A DNA stretch of 64,000 nt. Origin: Halesus radiatus (taxonomy: Eukaryota > Arthropoda > Insecta > Trichoptera > Limnephilidae). The notes beneath the pieces are model-generated. The model was not told the DNA's origin, made no database searches, and saw nothing but the letters and a program-made list of their open reading frames with translations. A program made the position numbers and the translations under genes. The stretch spans positions 1-64,000 of the forward strand of contig JAHDVE020007140.1 in NCBI GenBank assembly GCA_022606495.2, read 5' to 3'. Shown here piece by piece: positions 22,601 to 33,259 of the stretch; the stretch's first letter is position 1, and each line of letters opens with the position of its first letter.

Positions 22601-23476
22601 GAAATGGGATTATATGACAATATAACTTACTTTGCTTTTACAATTTACTTTCATATCTCCACCTAAATATTGATTATTCGCGGTGCAATCAGAATCTGGA
22701 TTTGACAAAAAAAAATCCCATCTCCGCCCCATCGCTAGCAGTCGATAAAGCGAGTAAGTATCGTTCTAGAGTTAAGTACTGATACTGTACGGTGGATGCA
22801 TTTCTAGGTGGGTGAAATGTTATCTTTAATCTCCCCATCTCAATGGCGGCATCTTGAGAACGAGTGATTTTCGAGAGTCATTATATTGTTAAATCAACCC
22901 GTTTTTTAAATAAATTTCTCTTTTCGATCGTCTTTCCTCCCTTATGTCATCCTTTATATACCTCCCTTCAGTCACTTTATCAATATTTCAACATCTTGCT
23001 CAATTGTTTCGTAAAAAAAAATACTAATTACTCTCCCCTCCCTTCCTCCTCTCTCCTGAAAAGGATTCTGCTTATGCTCATCCTTTTATGACTACATAAT
23101 AATCAGTTTGATCATACACTGATAGGACACCCCGTATACGATGATTTCCTTTTTTTTTTTTAATACATATTTTTTTATTTATTTTTTATTAGTATCTATC
23201 TAAAGATTGTACATGAATATGACTTGAGTAATAAATACAATACATCATACGTATAAAGCATATTATATAAAGAGCAAGTCACAGTCTTCGCAGTCGTCCT
23301 CACCGGGGTTTCTTGTTTTGAGGCGGCCTGTACTTTTATTGTGTTGTTTTTCTACTTGTCTTAAATTATCTTTATAATATTTGCAAGTTGGCTATCGCTC
23401 CGTTCACTCAGCCATGTTTTTATTGTAGTTTTAAATGTATTCATTTCTAAATGAATTTAAAAATATACTTAGTATT

Positions 23477-23583
23477 CGCCACTTTATAAATATACATGTT
23501 TCATCTATTATTATTATTCCTGACGATGAAAGCATCGCTTTCGAAACATGTTTATATCAATGTATATTTATAAAGTATATTTT
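23477..23583. mobile_element. Head-to-head PLE-1 termini, short
   Basis: Left arm 23477-23505 (minus strand: GAAACATGTATATTTATAAA) faces the right arm 23520-23583, which carries the hammerhead motif and ATGTATATTTATAAAGT. The coding body is absent. Same arrangement as 45440-45610. Confidence 0.65.
23520..23552 (+). ncRNA. Hammerhead ribozyme motif, PLE-1
   Basis: CTGACGA (fits CUGANGA), one unpaired U, a perfect six-pair stem II GAAAGC/GCTTTC with loop ATC, GAAA, minimal stem III, triplet GTT. The core is intact but stem I is poor (first pair C facing U). Confidence 0.65.
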
Positions 23584-23749
23584 TTTTTAATTCGTTTTTT
23601 AATAATGACTCCATAAAGTGAAAATCAATCGTTTGAAGAAATTACGTATTCATTTCTGTAATTTTTTTATATACATTTGGTAGAACATTACATAATTTTG
23701 AAGCAATAAATTTATTACATCTGTACAAAGGGTAATACAGATATACAAC

Positions 23750-24262
23750 CAGGGGCCCGATTCCAGGTATTTTTAAGGATAAGATTTTTGCTTAACTTCG
23801 GTTCCGGTCCTCTTTTATTACAGTTGTCATTCAGCGAATGACATTCTTTAAAAATATCGATATTTGAGTAGATTTAACAAAATAAAAACTCAATATTAGC
23901 GTAAGTAACTTCAAACATTATTAGTGAGTTATTTGTTGCATACTAATGCTATTAAATTAACCGCATTAAGGAAATTGCGATGTTTGTAAAGTGCCTATGT
24001 CAAAAACCTGATATATCAGAAAAAGATTAATAAAATTTAAAAAATTGTAATTATCTACATTTGTGAAGTAAGTAATAATAAACTACACGTTTTAAGTATA
24101 TGTGATATACCTATAATTTGAAATAATACTGTGATAATTAAAACACAATTTCCTTAAAAAATGTATTATCACTGAAGTGGAATCGGAACCGCAGTTAAGC
24201 AAAATGTATTTAACCATAAGGATAAGGTCTTATCTTTAAATAGAAACGAAATCGTGTCCCAG
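23750..24262 (+). mobile_element. TIR MITE, family G, copy 2
   Basis: Begins CAGGGGCCCGATTCCAGG and ends GAAATCGTGTCCCAG. Subterminal inverted blocks are GCTTAACTTCGGTTCCGG on the left and CGGAACCGCAGTTAAGC on the right. It is in opposite orientation to the 20103-20676 copy. It has no ORF, so mobility would need a transposase in trans. The superfamily cannot be fixed without a clear target duplication. Confidence 0.82.
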
Positions 24263-25531
24263 GTCTCTGATGATGCATAACTTTTTTTTACCCGATGTTT
24301 AAAGATAGAACCATTGACTACTGTATATTATTTGTTGACGAAATGTTATGGCAGTGATAATGATTTACCTACCGATAAAGATATAATTAATAAAGATATT
24401 TTATTATTTTCAAATGTAATTGAACAATAGCAAAAATCAAAAATCTTAAACTTAATTCTCCCGAGGAGCATTCTATGACTTCCTAATGCTTATTGCAATC
24501 ATTAATTGTAATGTGAAAATTGTAAAAGTAAAATGCTTAAACTGCACAATCGTGGGTACAGTAAAACATGAATATCGTAATTCATTCTGAAAGAAATTTC
24601 CGCACCGATTTGTACACATTAGGCACGGTTTTGATTAAAGCAACCCCTTAAATATTAACATTTATGAGCTCGCCTTTAAGTATGCAGGATAATTAAGTTT
24701 GTTTTTCCAGCTCTTTTCCAACTGGAAAACTAAATGGAGGTTAATTTGTTTGCTCTCAACTTACGGCGTGTGTGGAGCATTAAGCCTGATCTAAGAGCTA
24801 AAGTCCAATACGCAATGTGCCGGCGAAAAAGAAACAAGAACCAAAAAGGACACACCTACTCGTGAATGTTCTCAGTTCATAAATTGTTTTGCCGGACTTT
24901 CTTACAAAGTTGTTATGCGCTTTACGTGGGGGTTGTGTTCAATCCAGGTCTTTTTAGTTGACTAGAGGGCGCGATTTAGCGCTGTTCAAATTGTTCCTAA
25001 TGATGTCTAACTGCCCGTTAAGGATTATACTCGTTGGACATTCAAAAAGAACGATCTGACTAAATATGCTACTGGTGGCTATCAAGCTACAAAAAAGAAA
25101 ACTAATTATTAATACTTAATGGTGATATATGGTCACAACTCGCAGGTTTATTTCTTCTTGGGACGGAATAATAATAGGAAAAATTAAATTTAAATGGAAA
25201 AATAATTGCTGTGAATAATTAAAAATCCAGGTTTTGTTATAACTAGCAACAATTGCGATTTTGATGGTAACAGAACTGTACATTATAAGAATCTTTAGGG
25301 CATCGCAATCACTATTATAAACTTTAGAAAACTAATCTCAGTCGTTTCTGTGATATTTAGTACAAAACATTTATCGATTTCAATTGTTTTTTCACAATCT
25401 GTGAAAGCGTCTAATTTTCCGTAAGCGATACGTGAAAATATTTCAGAAATAATATAGTCATCCCAAGCGAATTAAAGATATGTTTATTGATTTTTTTTTT
25501 ATATCCAAATGTGTTGTTCAATCAGTTCATT

Positions 25532-25564
<33 letters not shown>

Positions 25565-26138
25565 TTTTATTTCAGCAGAACAAAGCGGTTCATGGCAATG
25601 GCAAGGTTAATGGTTAATGGCAAGTAAAATCTACAAGACAATATTGTGACATAGCAATTTGTATTTTACCTTTTATTAATATAGTGTGACTGTATTTGAC
25701 ACGTTTTCGTAGAATTAAAAAAAAAATCCTCCTACTTTACGGGCTTAATATTCAATTTCCAACTCGTTCCAAAATCCTTTTTAAATGTAGTAACACCAGG
25801 ACTGAGCATTACAAACACTCGCTTGTACCTAGATCACATGAAATTTGAAATAAGTATGCAGGTGTAGCGGATCTATTTAACTGCACAGAAATTCAATCAA
25901 TATTAATATAACTTAAGATTACCATATGTTTTATATGTACGCATATCTTTTACATTTATATCTTTCATGAACTTTATATACTCTCTGATGTCATTGTACA
26001 ACCTAATGTCATATTTAATAGTTACCTTTTAAAATTATTTGTGCTATATGCTCATGCTTGTAGTTAACTGTGACATGTAATTATTGTTTATGGTATATTT
26101 ATACCGCTGATATTAAATAAATAAATAAATACACACCC
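24263..26138. other. Spacer with one non-repetitive GC-richer stretch
   Basis: About 24650-25060 is balanced, non-repetitive and ORF-poor, with TTAATTTGTTTG, GTAATTAAG-like and TATGCAGGATAATTAAG sites, in keeping with a non-coding regulatory element (inference). An AAT microsatellite sits at 25538-25563. The rest is AT-rich with nothing recognised. Confidence 0.35.
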
Positions 26139-26142
26139 TTAA

Positions 26143-26860
26143 GGGGAACGGCTGCGGTGCCTGTTTCACACAAAACTGAATTTTGGATGAAACAGGCACC
26201 AGGCAAACAGAAGGCCAAAATATCCATCCAAACTGAATGATCTATTTTTTTAATTAAAGATTTAGTAAATATCATATAGTAAATAATACGGATGATAAGT
26301 ATTTTATTTATTTTTGTTTTACCTTAAGAAATATCGGCCATTAAAGGAGTTGATTTTTCGCGCTTTTAGAGGCATCTTTAACAATTATTTAGGGGCTAAG
26401 AGTGATTAAAAAAAAATTAACCCATCTGTTTTGAAAATATAATGAAAAATAAAATTAATTTTATTTTAAAATATTAAAATTAGCATTAAGGTGGACTTTA
26501 AATTAAATTAAAAACGGCCATTTACGGTGGAACACAAATTTTCCATACAGAATTTAAAATATCGAACCGAAAAAACCTTTTTATTTAATTTTATTTTTGT
26601 ATTTTTATTTATATAATCATACTTACATAAAATATGTGATATATTCTTTAAGAAGTACGATAAACCCGCAAATAATTTTCTTAGTTTATGGCACATACAT
26701 AAAAAATTAAAACAAAAATAAATAAAATACTTCTCATCTGTACTAGATGTTTACTAAACCCTTAATTTAAAAAAAAAATAGATCATTCCGTTTGAATGGG
26801 TATTTTGGCCTCCAATCCGAAATTCAGTTTTATATGAAGCAGGCACCGCAGCCGTTCCCC
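26143..26860. mobile_element. MITE with TTAA target duplication, family T, copy 1
   Basis: Perfect 21-bp terminal inverted repeats starting GGGGAACGGCTGCGGTGCC, extended imperfectly to about 45 bp (AAACTGAATTT(T/C)GGAT). TTAA lies immediately outside both ends (26139-26142 and 26861-26864). TTAA duplication is typical of piggyBac-type transposition, but the termini do not start with the usual CCC, so I only suggest that superfamily. A second, older copy is at 50310-50979. No transposase ORF. Confidence 0.88.
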
Positions 26861-26864
26861 TTAA

Positions 26865-27180
26865 AGCCACAGACGCAAATAAGCATCAAAATCGTCACAC
26901 TTTTCACATAATATAATAATGACCATTAATTTCCTCCATACGAAACTACAAATACCTATGTACTGCATGTATATGTAATAGATATTAACAAAAATGTAGA
27001 TAGTTCAAGAAGGAGTGATATGGTTCAAATATTAGGTTAGGTTAGTCAAAAAGTTTGTAAATATTCCAATTCAGACTTATACAAAACCAATTTCTTATTA
27101 ATTCTAGAATGTTCTGCTACAACCGAAGATTTACCAATGTTTGAGTTTTACTGTAAGATAAATCAAATAATTTCGACTGA
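26865..27180. other. AT-rich spacer with TTAGG-like run
   Basis: Contains TTAGGTTAGGTTAG at about 27032-27045, the same short run as near 2188. Nothing else recognised. Confidence 0.5.
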
Positions 27181-27199
27181 CTTAATTAATTTTATATAC

Positions 27200-27520
27200 G
27201 TAACTTGAAAATTTAGTTAAAAGCTTCCATTCCATCCGCCGGCAGTCACGTGTAGTCCGGAAGTCACTTCGCAGAATTGCAGGAAGTACAGTACGTTTAA
27301 AATGGAAATAGCTTAAACGGCGAACATGGGTCAGGAATTGAGATGAGGTCTCCGGAATGGGACCTCGCGTCGCGCGTCGCCTCGCTACAAGCTGCAAGCG
27401 AGACGTGTGCCGCTTGCTCCGGAGTCAGCAAAGACGTCCTGTACCACGAACCACGACATCAGTATTGCACACTTCCGATATTTCTTCTGGAAGTAGATCA
27501 ACCTATTTAAGTAAATTTAT
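27200..27520 (-). other. GC-rich island with short ORFs, unknown
   Basis: About 27225-27480 is GC-rich with many CpG dinucleotides (CTCGCGTCGCGCGTCGCCTC). Frames of about 70 codons on both strands overlap. The minus one (27182-27397) is arginine-rich, as expected from CpG-rich DNA. I cannot tell whether it is an exon, CpG island or transposon piece. Confidence 0.25.
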
Positions 27521-27759
27521 TCAACTGACAAAAATATTTTTGTAAAAGCCCTAATTTCCTAATATACACTAACCTTCCCCGGTGACTGGGGTAATTTAAA
27601 AAAATATTCCTTTATACTTCACTAGCTTTGTCCAGATTGGGCCGTTCCCAACTAGCAAGTTAGTCAACTAATGTTTGAACAATGATGGAATGACCCGAAT
27701 ACACTCTTATAGTCACAATTCATTTCGTAAAGTACCATAGAAGCGAAATTATCAGTCTA

Positions 27760-28230
27760 AAATGGAGTGCTAATACCAACCCTGATGTATGGCAGTGAGG
27801 CATGAAACTGGCAGAGGAAGGATGGCAGTAGACTGAATGCCGTAAAAATGAGATTGAGGCGAATTATGGTAAAACTATCTATGGTCGTGTAAAAAGAATG
27901 CAAGGCTGATGTAAGCGTAAAAGTAATATTAAGAAAAGGACACATAGATGAAATAGGCATGTAGAGCGAATGGACGAAGAAAGGAGTGTAAAGAGAATAT
28001 ATGACGCAAATATGAATGGAAGAAGAATTCGGGGACGCCCTAGGAAGACATGGCAAGATCAAGTGAATCAAATACTTAAGTAAGGCCTTGTCAGAAGTCA
28101 GAATAACAGAAGAGAATGTATGAGACGATGTATGAATGTAAATGAGGCAGGAAGTATACGTCAAGATCGAGTTTTTTGGCGGTTCCTCCTCTCTACATAC
28201 CCGGGCGGATGTGGTGGTTACTTAGTTAGT
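27760..28230 (+). pseudogene. LINE ORF2 3' end, decayed (RTE/R4-like tail)
   Basis: In the plus strand, L-I-P-T-L-M-Y-G-S-E-A then stop, Q-R-K-D-G-S-R-L-N-A-V, M-R-L-R-R-I. After a frameshift: H-V-E-R-M-D-E-E-R, K-R-I-Y-D-A, G-R-R-I-R-G-R-P-R-K-T-W-Q-D-Q-V and a terminal stop near 28082. The GSEAW ... H-x-x-R-M ... GRP(R)xxW order is the standard C-terminus of a LINE group common in insects. Downstream sequence resembles the usual 3' tail of these elements (M-Y-E-C-x, then the CTACATACCCGGGCGG end). A second scrap is at 57620-57730. Confidence 0.78.
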
Positions 28231-28493
28231 TAGACGGCTTAATTATTTATTTGCTAGTTGGGAACGCCTCACGTGTACTTCGCGGCTCATCTGGACACGA
28301 CCACTAAAAAAGAAAACCAAAATGAGAAAACATCAAATTAAAACGATCTCAGATTTTTTTCATGTCAACGCCTTATTTCTTATTGAACAATTATATCTGA
28401 TTAGTGTAATATAATATATTGTATTATTTTCGGTACTTGGTCAAAATCTCATGACTAAAATTCCGAGCAAATTTTTTTTTTATTAAAAAGGTA

Positions 28494-28553
28494 AAGCAAG
28501 TATTCCCGGGTTACGAATAACCTAACAATATTTGGAAATCGCCAGTAGGCGAT
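28494..28553 (-). mobile_element. SINE-A tail fragment
   Basis: Matches the SINE-A tail (CCCGGGTTACGAATAACCT, ACAATATTTGGAAATC) and stops before the tRNA-like head. Confidence 0.65.
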
Positions 28554-29639
28554 TGTAGTAACAGTTGTTGCAATGGCCTAGAAATTCGTTGGAAAAAAAG
28601 CTGTCTAAAATTCTCGACACCAGAAATCAACGTTAGAATATTGAATTTCAGTTTTCTCGAAGTTGAGCAAGACAAACTTGGGCCAAAAGTTGGTAAACTA
28701 ATTACCAAGATATTGTTAATTAACATACCTAGTTACCTGTTGTTATTTTTAACATACATTAATTTGCTACTGTGATATGACGCTCAACTAGCAGTCGATC
28801 AGATCGAGTTTAAATTCCACAGCGGGCATCGACTTACTTTTCAACACAAGTAGATTGGTGCCTACTATACACGGCCTATATTTATAAAACGTAATGTTCA
28901 AATTTACATGGCAATCAATTCCATGCCAGGAACGCGCGACTAAATGGAACCCCAAAAAACTACACCATACTGAAAAATTTGGCAGAGAATTTGCAATTTG
29001 CATATACTGCAAGTCGTTTAATACATCAACTTAAGCTTAAACAAATGCGCTTTTGCCGGCCGAGTATCGCGCTCCTGCATCTACGGGAAGCGCAACAAGC
29101 GCAATGAATACTCGTAAAACTCGCCTCCACCAGGAGATATAAACCGTGGTATTAATTCTGGGGGTTTGTCAGAGGGTGGAACACGTACCTACCCCGGCCC
29201 GCCCCGCACCACCCCTGTGTCGGGGCCGATCCATTAACGTGGCCCACCCCCAGGAATATTAAACACCCGCTTGTTTTATTTCTGAGCTGTGTGATTGCAG
29301 TGATTTCAATTACTGCAGTTCTTGATTTGGTGCGGTTTGACAATTCTTTTGAACTGTACATTTTTTTTGAGCTGCTTACTACCTTTCATGCTGTCGAAAT
29401 ATGAGAGAATTACACTGCTCAATCGTATTATTAAGGAAAAGGGTGACGATGATCCGATAAAATTTCATGTTACCATCATAAAAAATGTTAACTCTCAAAT
29501 TATACCACGTATTGTATACATGTATATCATGTGTAGTCTGCTGTCTTACAAAAATAAAACTAATATTTCTTTAGACCGGGTAAAACAACTAAAAACAATT
29601 ATTAAACTAATTTTCCTGGTAACATATAATACAGACTCG
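28554..29639. other. Spacer with GC-rich segment
   Basis: About 29045-29300 is GC-rich (CCGGCCCGCCCCGCACCACC). A minus frame at 29152-29361 runs through it without a recognisable domain. A 130-codon plus frame at 29322-29714 leads into the LINE remnant and may include more upstream ORF2 sequence, but I see no motif there. Confidence 0.3.
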
Positions 29640-29990
29640 TATGATATACCATATGATAAAAGCGTGCTTCTCGACACAACTTTACGCCGAGTATTCTGTT
29701 CTTCACCTCTTTAAATCCAAACTTCATATTCCCTTACAATCTCAGTCCTCCATAATAACCAAGTCCTCAACAAATCTTACTCTTAATATCCCACTAAGGC
29801 ACGCCACCCACGGACAAAGTACTAAGCCATTACACCGCATAACTGCATGCCGTCCTCTTTGAAACAACCTGGAGATAATACTCCAAAACACAAAATTGAT
29901 AAAACAGGTTTCTGACTGGATCAAAATAAAAGGTACACAATTTTTCAAATACCTAATTACCAGAAACCAAACAAAACACAAAATAATTAT
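29640..29990 (+). pseudogene. LINE ORF2 C-terminus, decayed
   Basis: From about 29680 the frame reads K-L-H-I-P-L, T-K-S-S-T-N-L-T-L-N-I-P-L-R-H-A, H-R-I-T-A-C-R-P-L, stop, N-N-L, then W-I-K-I-K-G-T-Q-F-F-K-Y-L. The basic stretch followed by L-(W to stop)-N-N-L and F-F-K-x-L matches the generic end of LINE reverse transcriptases. The tryptophan codon has become TGA. It runs straight into reversed SINE-C. Confidence 0.5.
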
Positions 29991-29994
29991 TTTA

Positions 29995-30383
29995 TAAACA
30001 ATAATTATTAGCCTGAAACACTCATCCAAATTGAAAAAACCTTCCGAGAAAAGATAAATGTCGCCGACAGGAATCAAACCTGCACCCTTCTGATTGCCGG
30101 TCAGATGCTCTACCGTTGAGCTCGTCGGCTTATCGCAAACCCGCCAAGTTAATCAATATATACTAGTGTTTCATTCAATAATTACTGTTTTTATTATATT
30201 TCACCTGTAAACAATCAACTTTATTAGTATGAGAAAGGCTTGTAACAGCTAAATCCCTCAATAGATGGCGTCGAGACAAATTATGTCTACATTTTAATAC
30301 ATTTTAATAATTGTTACCCTTTGCGCTATGCACAAAAATCTTGTCTTAAAAACTTTAGTTTATCAATTAATACAAAATAATTA
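29995..30383 (-). mobile_element. SINE-C, unusual element with internal tRNA-like part
   Basis: Minus strand: about 250 bp of 5' sequence (ATTAATTGATAAACTAAAG, TTTGTGCATAGCGCAAAGGG, TGTTTACAGGTGAAATATAA), then a tRNA-like segment (30060-30129) with box A AGCTCAACGGTAGAGC, anticodon stem TCTGA/TCAGA, loop CCGGCAA (GGC) and box B GGTTTGATTCC. A tail follows (TTTATCTTTTCTCGGAAGG, TTGGATGAGTGTTTC). Having the tRNA-like part about 250 nt inside the repeat is atypical for a SINE and suggests that flanking DNA was captured. The second copy is at 31886-32335. Confidence 0.75.
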
Positions 30384-30499
30384 GTATTTTTATAATATTA
30401 TAGATTGAATTAGCAATATTTAAAAATACGTAAAAACTCTCTATTCTTTCTAAATTCCTTCTTTTAGTTCTTTTCACTTCATTGTTTTTTATGTATATA

Positions 30500-31336
30500 A
30501 TAGCTGATGTGTACCCGGCCTTGCTCGGGTACAATAATTGATTTGACAGCGAAAGTAATTATCACCCAATACAGAAAGATTCATTTGAATATTTTATTTC
30601 ATTCCAAACGTTTATTTTTTCAAAAATATATCTAAATCATAAAGTTCTTAAGTAGGTACCTACTCGTGCTTTCAATTTTTCAAATATTCTACGCAAAAAA
30701 AACTTCTTTTGAATATGCAATCTGTGGCTAACCAGAGTATTATATCTATGGGCTAACCTAAATAAAACATCGCGCGTTTAATGTTTTTCATATTGGATTT
30801 CATTCAAACTATTTTCTAAACCTCCATGACGGCGTCCATGGTCAAGGGGTAAGGCTCTCGACTACAAATCCGAAGGTCGCGGGTTCAAATCCGGCGTGCG
30901 CAAATCAATTTTATTTAATTAATTTGTGCTGTTCCACAATTAATTCATTTAAAAATAATAATTAGTATATTTGTGCACGTTCCAGAGTGGAAGATACTCT
31001 CAGTATCGCCCTGGTGAAAGAACACCATTCAGAATTGAAACGTTGCTTGAAATGGTTTTTAGCCGTATTTGGTGACCAGATCTGAATAGCCAGATATTTC
31101 CCGACCTTCCTCTTCCCCTTCTCCTTCCTTTCCCCAATACCTTCAGCCACACAACATTCCCCAATTGACGGTTGGGAGCAGTTGGGACTCTTATGGGGTA
31201 TTCATATAAAAAATAAAACGTTCCCGGCACTAATAAAAAAAAACTGCGCTATTTTCAGAGAAACCGGTCATACGATTTTCGAGAACATTGAGGACAAAGA
31301 AACAAACAAACTTACATTGGTTTTTAAATATATAGA
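30500..31336 (-). mobile_element. Helitron, reverse, split by SINE-B
   Basis: Same family as 4566-5022. The 3' end on the minus strand is CCGAGCAAGGCCGGGT hairpin then CATCAGCTAT (CTAT instead of CTAG). The 5' end is TCTATATATTT at 31336. Flanking bases are A and T as required. The body is interrupted after TTTTCTAAACC (about 30820) by SINE-B and resumes near 31205. The Helitron is therefore older than the SINE insertion. Confidence 0.82.
30829..31204 (+). mobile_element. SINE-B, plus, nested in Helitron
   Basis: Near full-length partner of 14756-15141. Head GACGGCGTCCATGGTCAAGG, box B GGGTTCAAATCC at about 30882, body with GTGGAAGATACTCTCAGTAT and CAGATCTGAATAGCCAG, end GCAGTTGGGACTCTTATGGG. 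Target duplication is not clear: TCCAT before and TTCAT just after are the best candidates. Two overlapping minus frames (30962-31150 and 31000-31230) are incidental. Confidence 0.85.
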
Positions 31337-31885
31337 TTATTATTATTATTATGTTCTATGTATTATTACCACCACTAACCTAACATACAATAACACATTA
31401 TCTGAAACACGCGAACACCTCAGCATAGGTTCTCCTAGTGAGGTGTTCACGAAACAATACCTCAAAACCATTTACACTTTGCTACGTATTACTTTACAAC
31501 TCCACTATGATGTTTATGTTAAGAATATTATTTGTATTATTTGCACTTATCTAGTTTATGTACCTGTAAACTGCATGAACGATTACAGAAGTAAATAAAC
31601 ATAAATTGGTATTTCTACAACCGGAATATCATTTTAACAGTTTTCTAATGTATGTGTAATGAAAGAACACACTGGTTCTAAATGTTTCCGCGATTGTTCG
31701 GTACGAGGATTTGCTCAGTTCGCCACAAAACAAACGGTCAAACAGCAAATTTGCGGTCGCAGCATTTATCTTCCTCACATATGTTTTTAGATGCATATCT
31801 TTTAATTATTTATATTCCCCAAGTTCTTTTAGAAATGTTTGGTGTAAAGAAAATAGTAAGGAATTAAAAAAAAAAATTAACAAAA
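31337..31885. other. AT-rich spacer
   Basis: A 138-codon plus frame (31182-31598) starts inside SINE-B, crosses the Helitron end and continues into AT-rich DNA, so it is not a gene. ATT microsatellite at about 31338-31352. No other feature recognised. Confidence 0.5.
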
Positions 31886-32335
31886 GTAATTATTAATTGA
31901 TAAACTAAAGTTTTTAAGACAAGATTTTTGTGCATAGCGCAAAGGGTAACAATTATTTTTATAAACAATAATTATTAGCCTGAAACACTCATCCAAATTG
32001 AAAAAACCTTCCGAGAAAAGATAAATGTCGCCGACAGGACTCGAACCTGCACCCTTCTGATTGCCGTTACAAGCCTTCCTCATACTAATAATGTTGGTTG
32101 TTTACAGGTGAAATATAATAAAAAACAGTAATTATTGAATGAAACAGTAGTATATATTGATTAACTTGGCGGGTTTGCAATAAGCCGACGTAGCTCAACG
32201 GTAGAGCATCTGACCGGCAATCAGAAGGGTGCAGGTTCGAGTCCTGTCGGCGACATTTATCTTTTCTCGGAAGGTTTTTTCAATTTGGATGAGTGTTTCG
32301 GGTTAATAATTACTGTTTATAAAAATAATTGTTAA
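31886..32335 (+). mobile_element. SINE-C, plus, internally rearranged
   Basis: 5' part 31886-31945 and 3' part about 32065-32335 match the other copy in plus orientation. The middle about 60 bp is replaced by about 115 bp of the same element's tail and tRNA-like part in reverse orientation (31945-32065), cut off at the anticodon loop. The plus tRNA-like part is at 32184-32254: D arm GCTC/GAGC, anticodon stem TCTGA/TCAGA with loop CCGGCAA, T arm GCAGG/CCTGT with loop TTCGAGT. The acceptor stem has two mismatches, so it is tRNA-derived rather than a functional tRNA. Confidence 0.75.
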
Positions 32336-33259
32336 CGAAAGTAAATTTGAAAATACGAAATTTGACGTTGGATAAAAATATCAAGTAACCGTTAAGTCAG
32401 CATTGCTGAATTTTCGATTCATTTGCGATTCATAACTTAGATCCTGAATTGGTTGAATTCTTAATACTTTAAACAAAGTCAGTACAAAATCCTAGCACAT
32501 AATTGTAGTAATTTACTAATTAAGGTAGCGTTATATTTCCATGTGTGCCTTAATATTGATTACACTGTTCAGTTGATAATATTTACAAGCTTTTGAAATT
32601 TGAAACAAAGCTATCAAATGTAATGCATATATCTCCGAATTTGTATTTAGGAGAAATACTTGTCGTTTCATAAAATTTCAATTATTTGAATACTTCTAGA
32701 TAATAAATAGTCCTTCTGCAATCTTCAGTCTATCTATGATAACATATTAGAGATAGAGAGAGAGAGTTTCGGAGAAGCGCTACTTAGCAAGTAGGCGAGA
32801 CAACTTGTCTCTGGACTTCGCTTATATTGCACTTTGTAATTATTGTTCATCGGCTGCACCCGGCGATATACACTGAACATTGCACATTGCACATTGCCCA
32901 CTGCACACTGCACACTGCACGATGTGAACTAGGGAACGTGCTCTGGTCAACCGAAGGGAACAGTGCCGCCGAGTACTTGCCGCACAAATCAGCCAGGTCA
33001 TCCAAATTGGAAGTAAGATCGACCGCGCTTATAATGCAGGCGGATATACAAGTAGTGTTACCTTCAATTTATCGACGGCTTGATGGCGTGATTCGTCTTA
33101 ACCTTCTTACTAATTAGGAGTATGGTAAGATGTTTCAATGTTTTAGTAGCTTAAATAAGTTTTAGACTTTTTTGGTTCCTCTTTAAGAGAAAACGATTTG
33201 ATAATTTGTCATCGTAATATTTCATTTAATATTCGGGTCGTGATAGAAATGCACACTAA
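32336..33259. other. Spacer with GC-richer stretch and CACTG-type repeat
   Basis: About 32740-33110 has an AG run (32752-32768), short repeats CATTGCACATTGCACATTGC followed by CACTGCACACTGCACACTG (32879-32920), then non-repetitive GC-richer DNA. A 96-codon frame (32827-33117) overlaps it and begins inside the repeats. I see no domain. Confidence 0.3.

Noticed and set aside
24265..24285. Hammerhead start CTGATGATGC after the MITE
   Set aside because: No stem II partner and no following GAAAC.
27757..28164. 135-codon minus-strand ORF rich in Ser/Thr/Leu
   Set aside because: Antisense shadow of the LINE ORF2 remnant, which shows the conserved GRPRKTW-type motif on the plus strand.
29742..30077. 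111-codon minus-strand ORF
   Set aside because: Antisense to the LINE remnant and running into SINE-C. No domain.
30060..30129. Functional tRNA-Ala(GGC)
   Set aside because: The acceptor stem has mismatches, position 33 is not U, and the same sequence sits inside a repeated element. It is tRNA-derived, not a tRNA gene.
31182..31598. 138-codon plus-strand ORF
   Set aside because: It crosses the SINE-B end, the Helitron end and AT-rich flank, so it cannot be one gene.
32184..32254. Functional tRNA
   Set aside because: Same element as above. Good D, anticodon and T arms, but the acceptor has two mismatches and the copy is embedded in SINE-C.
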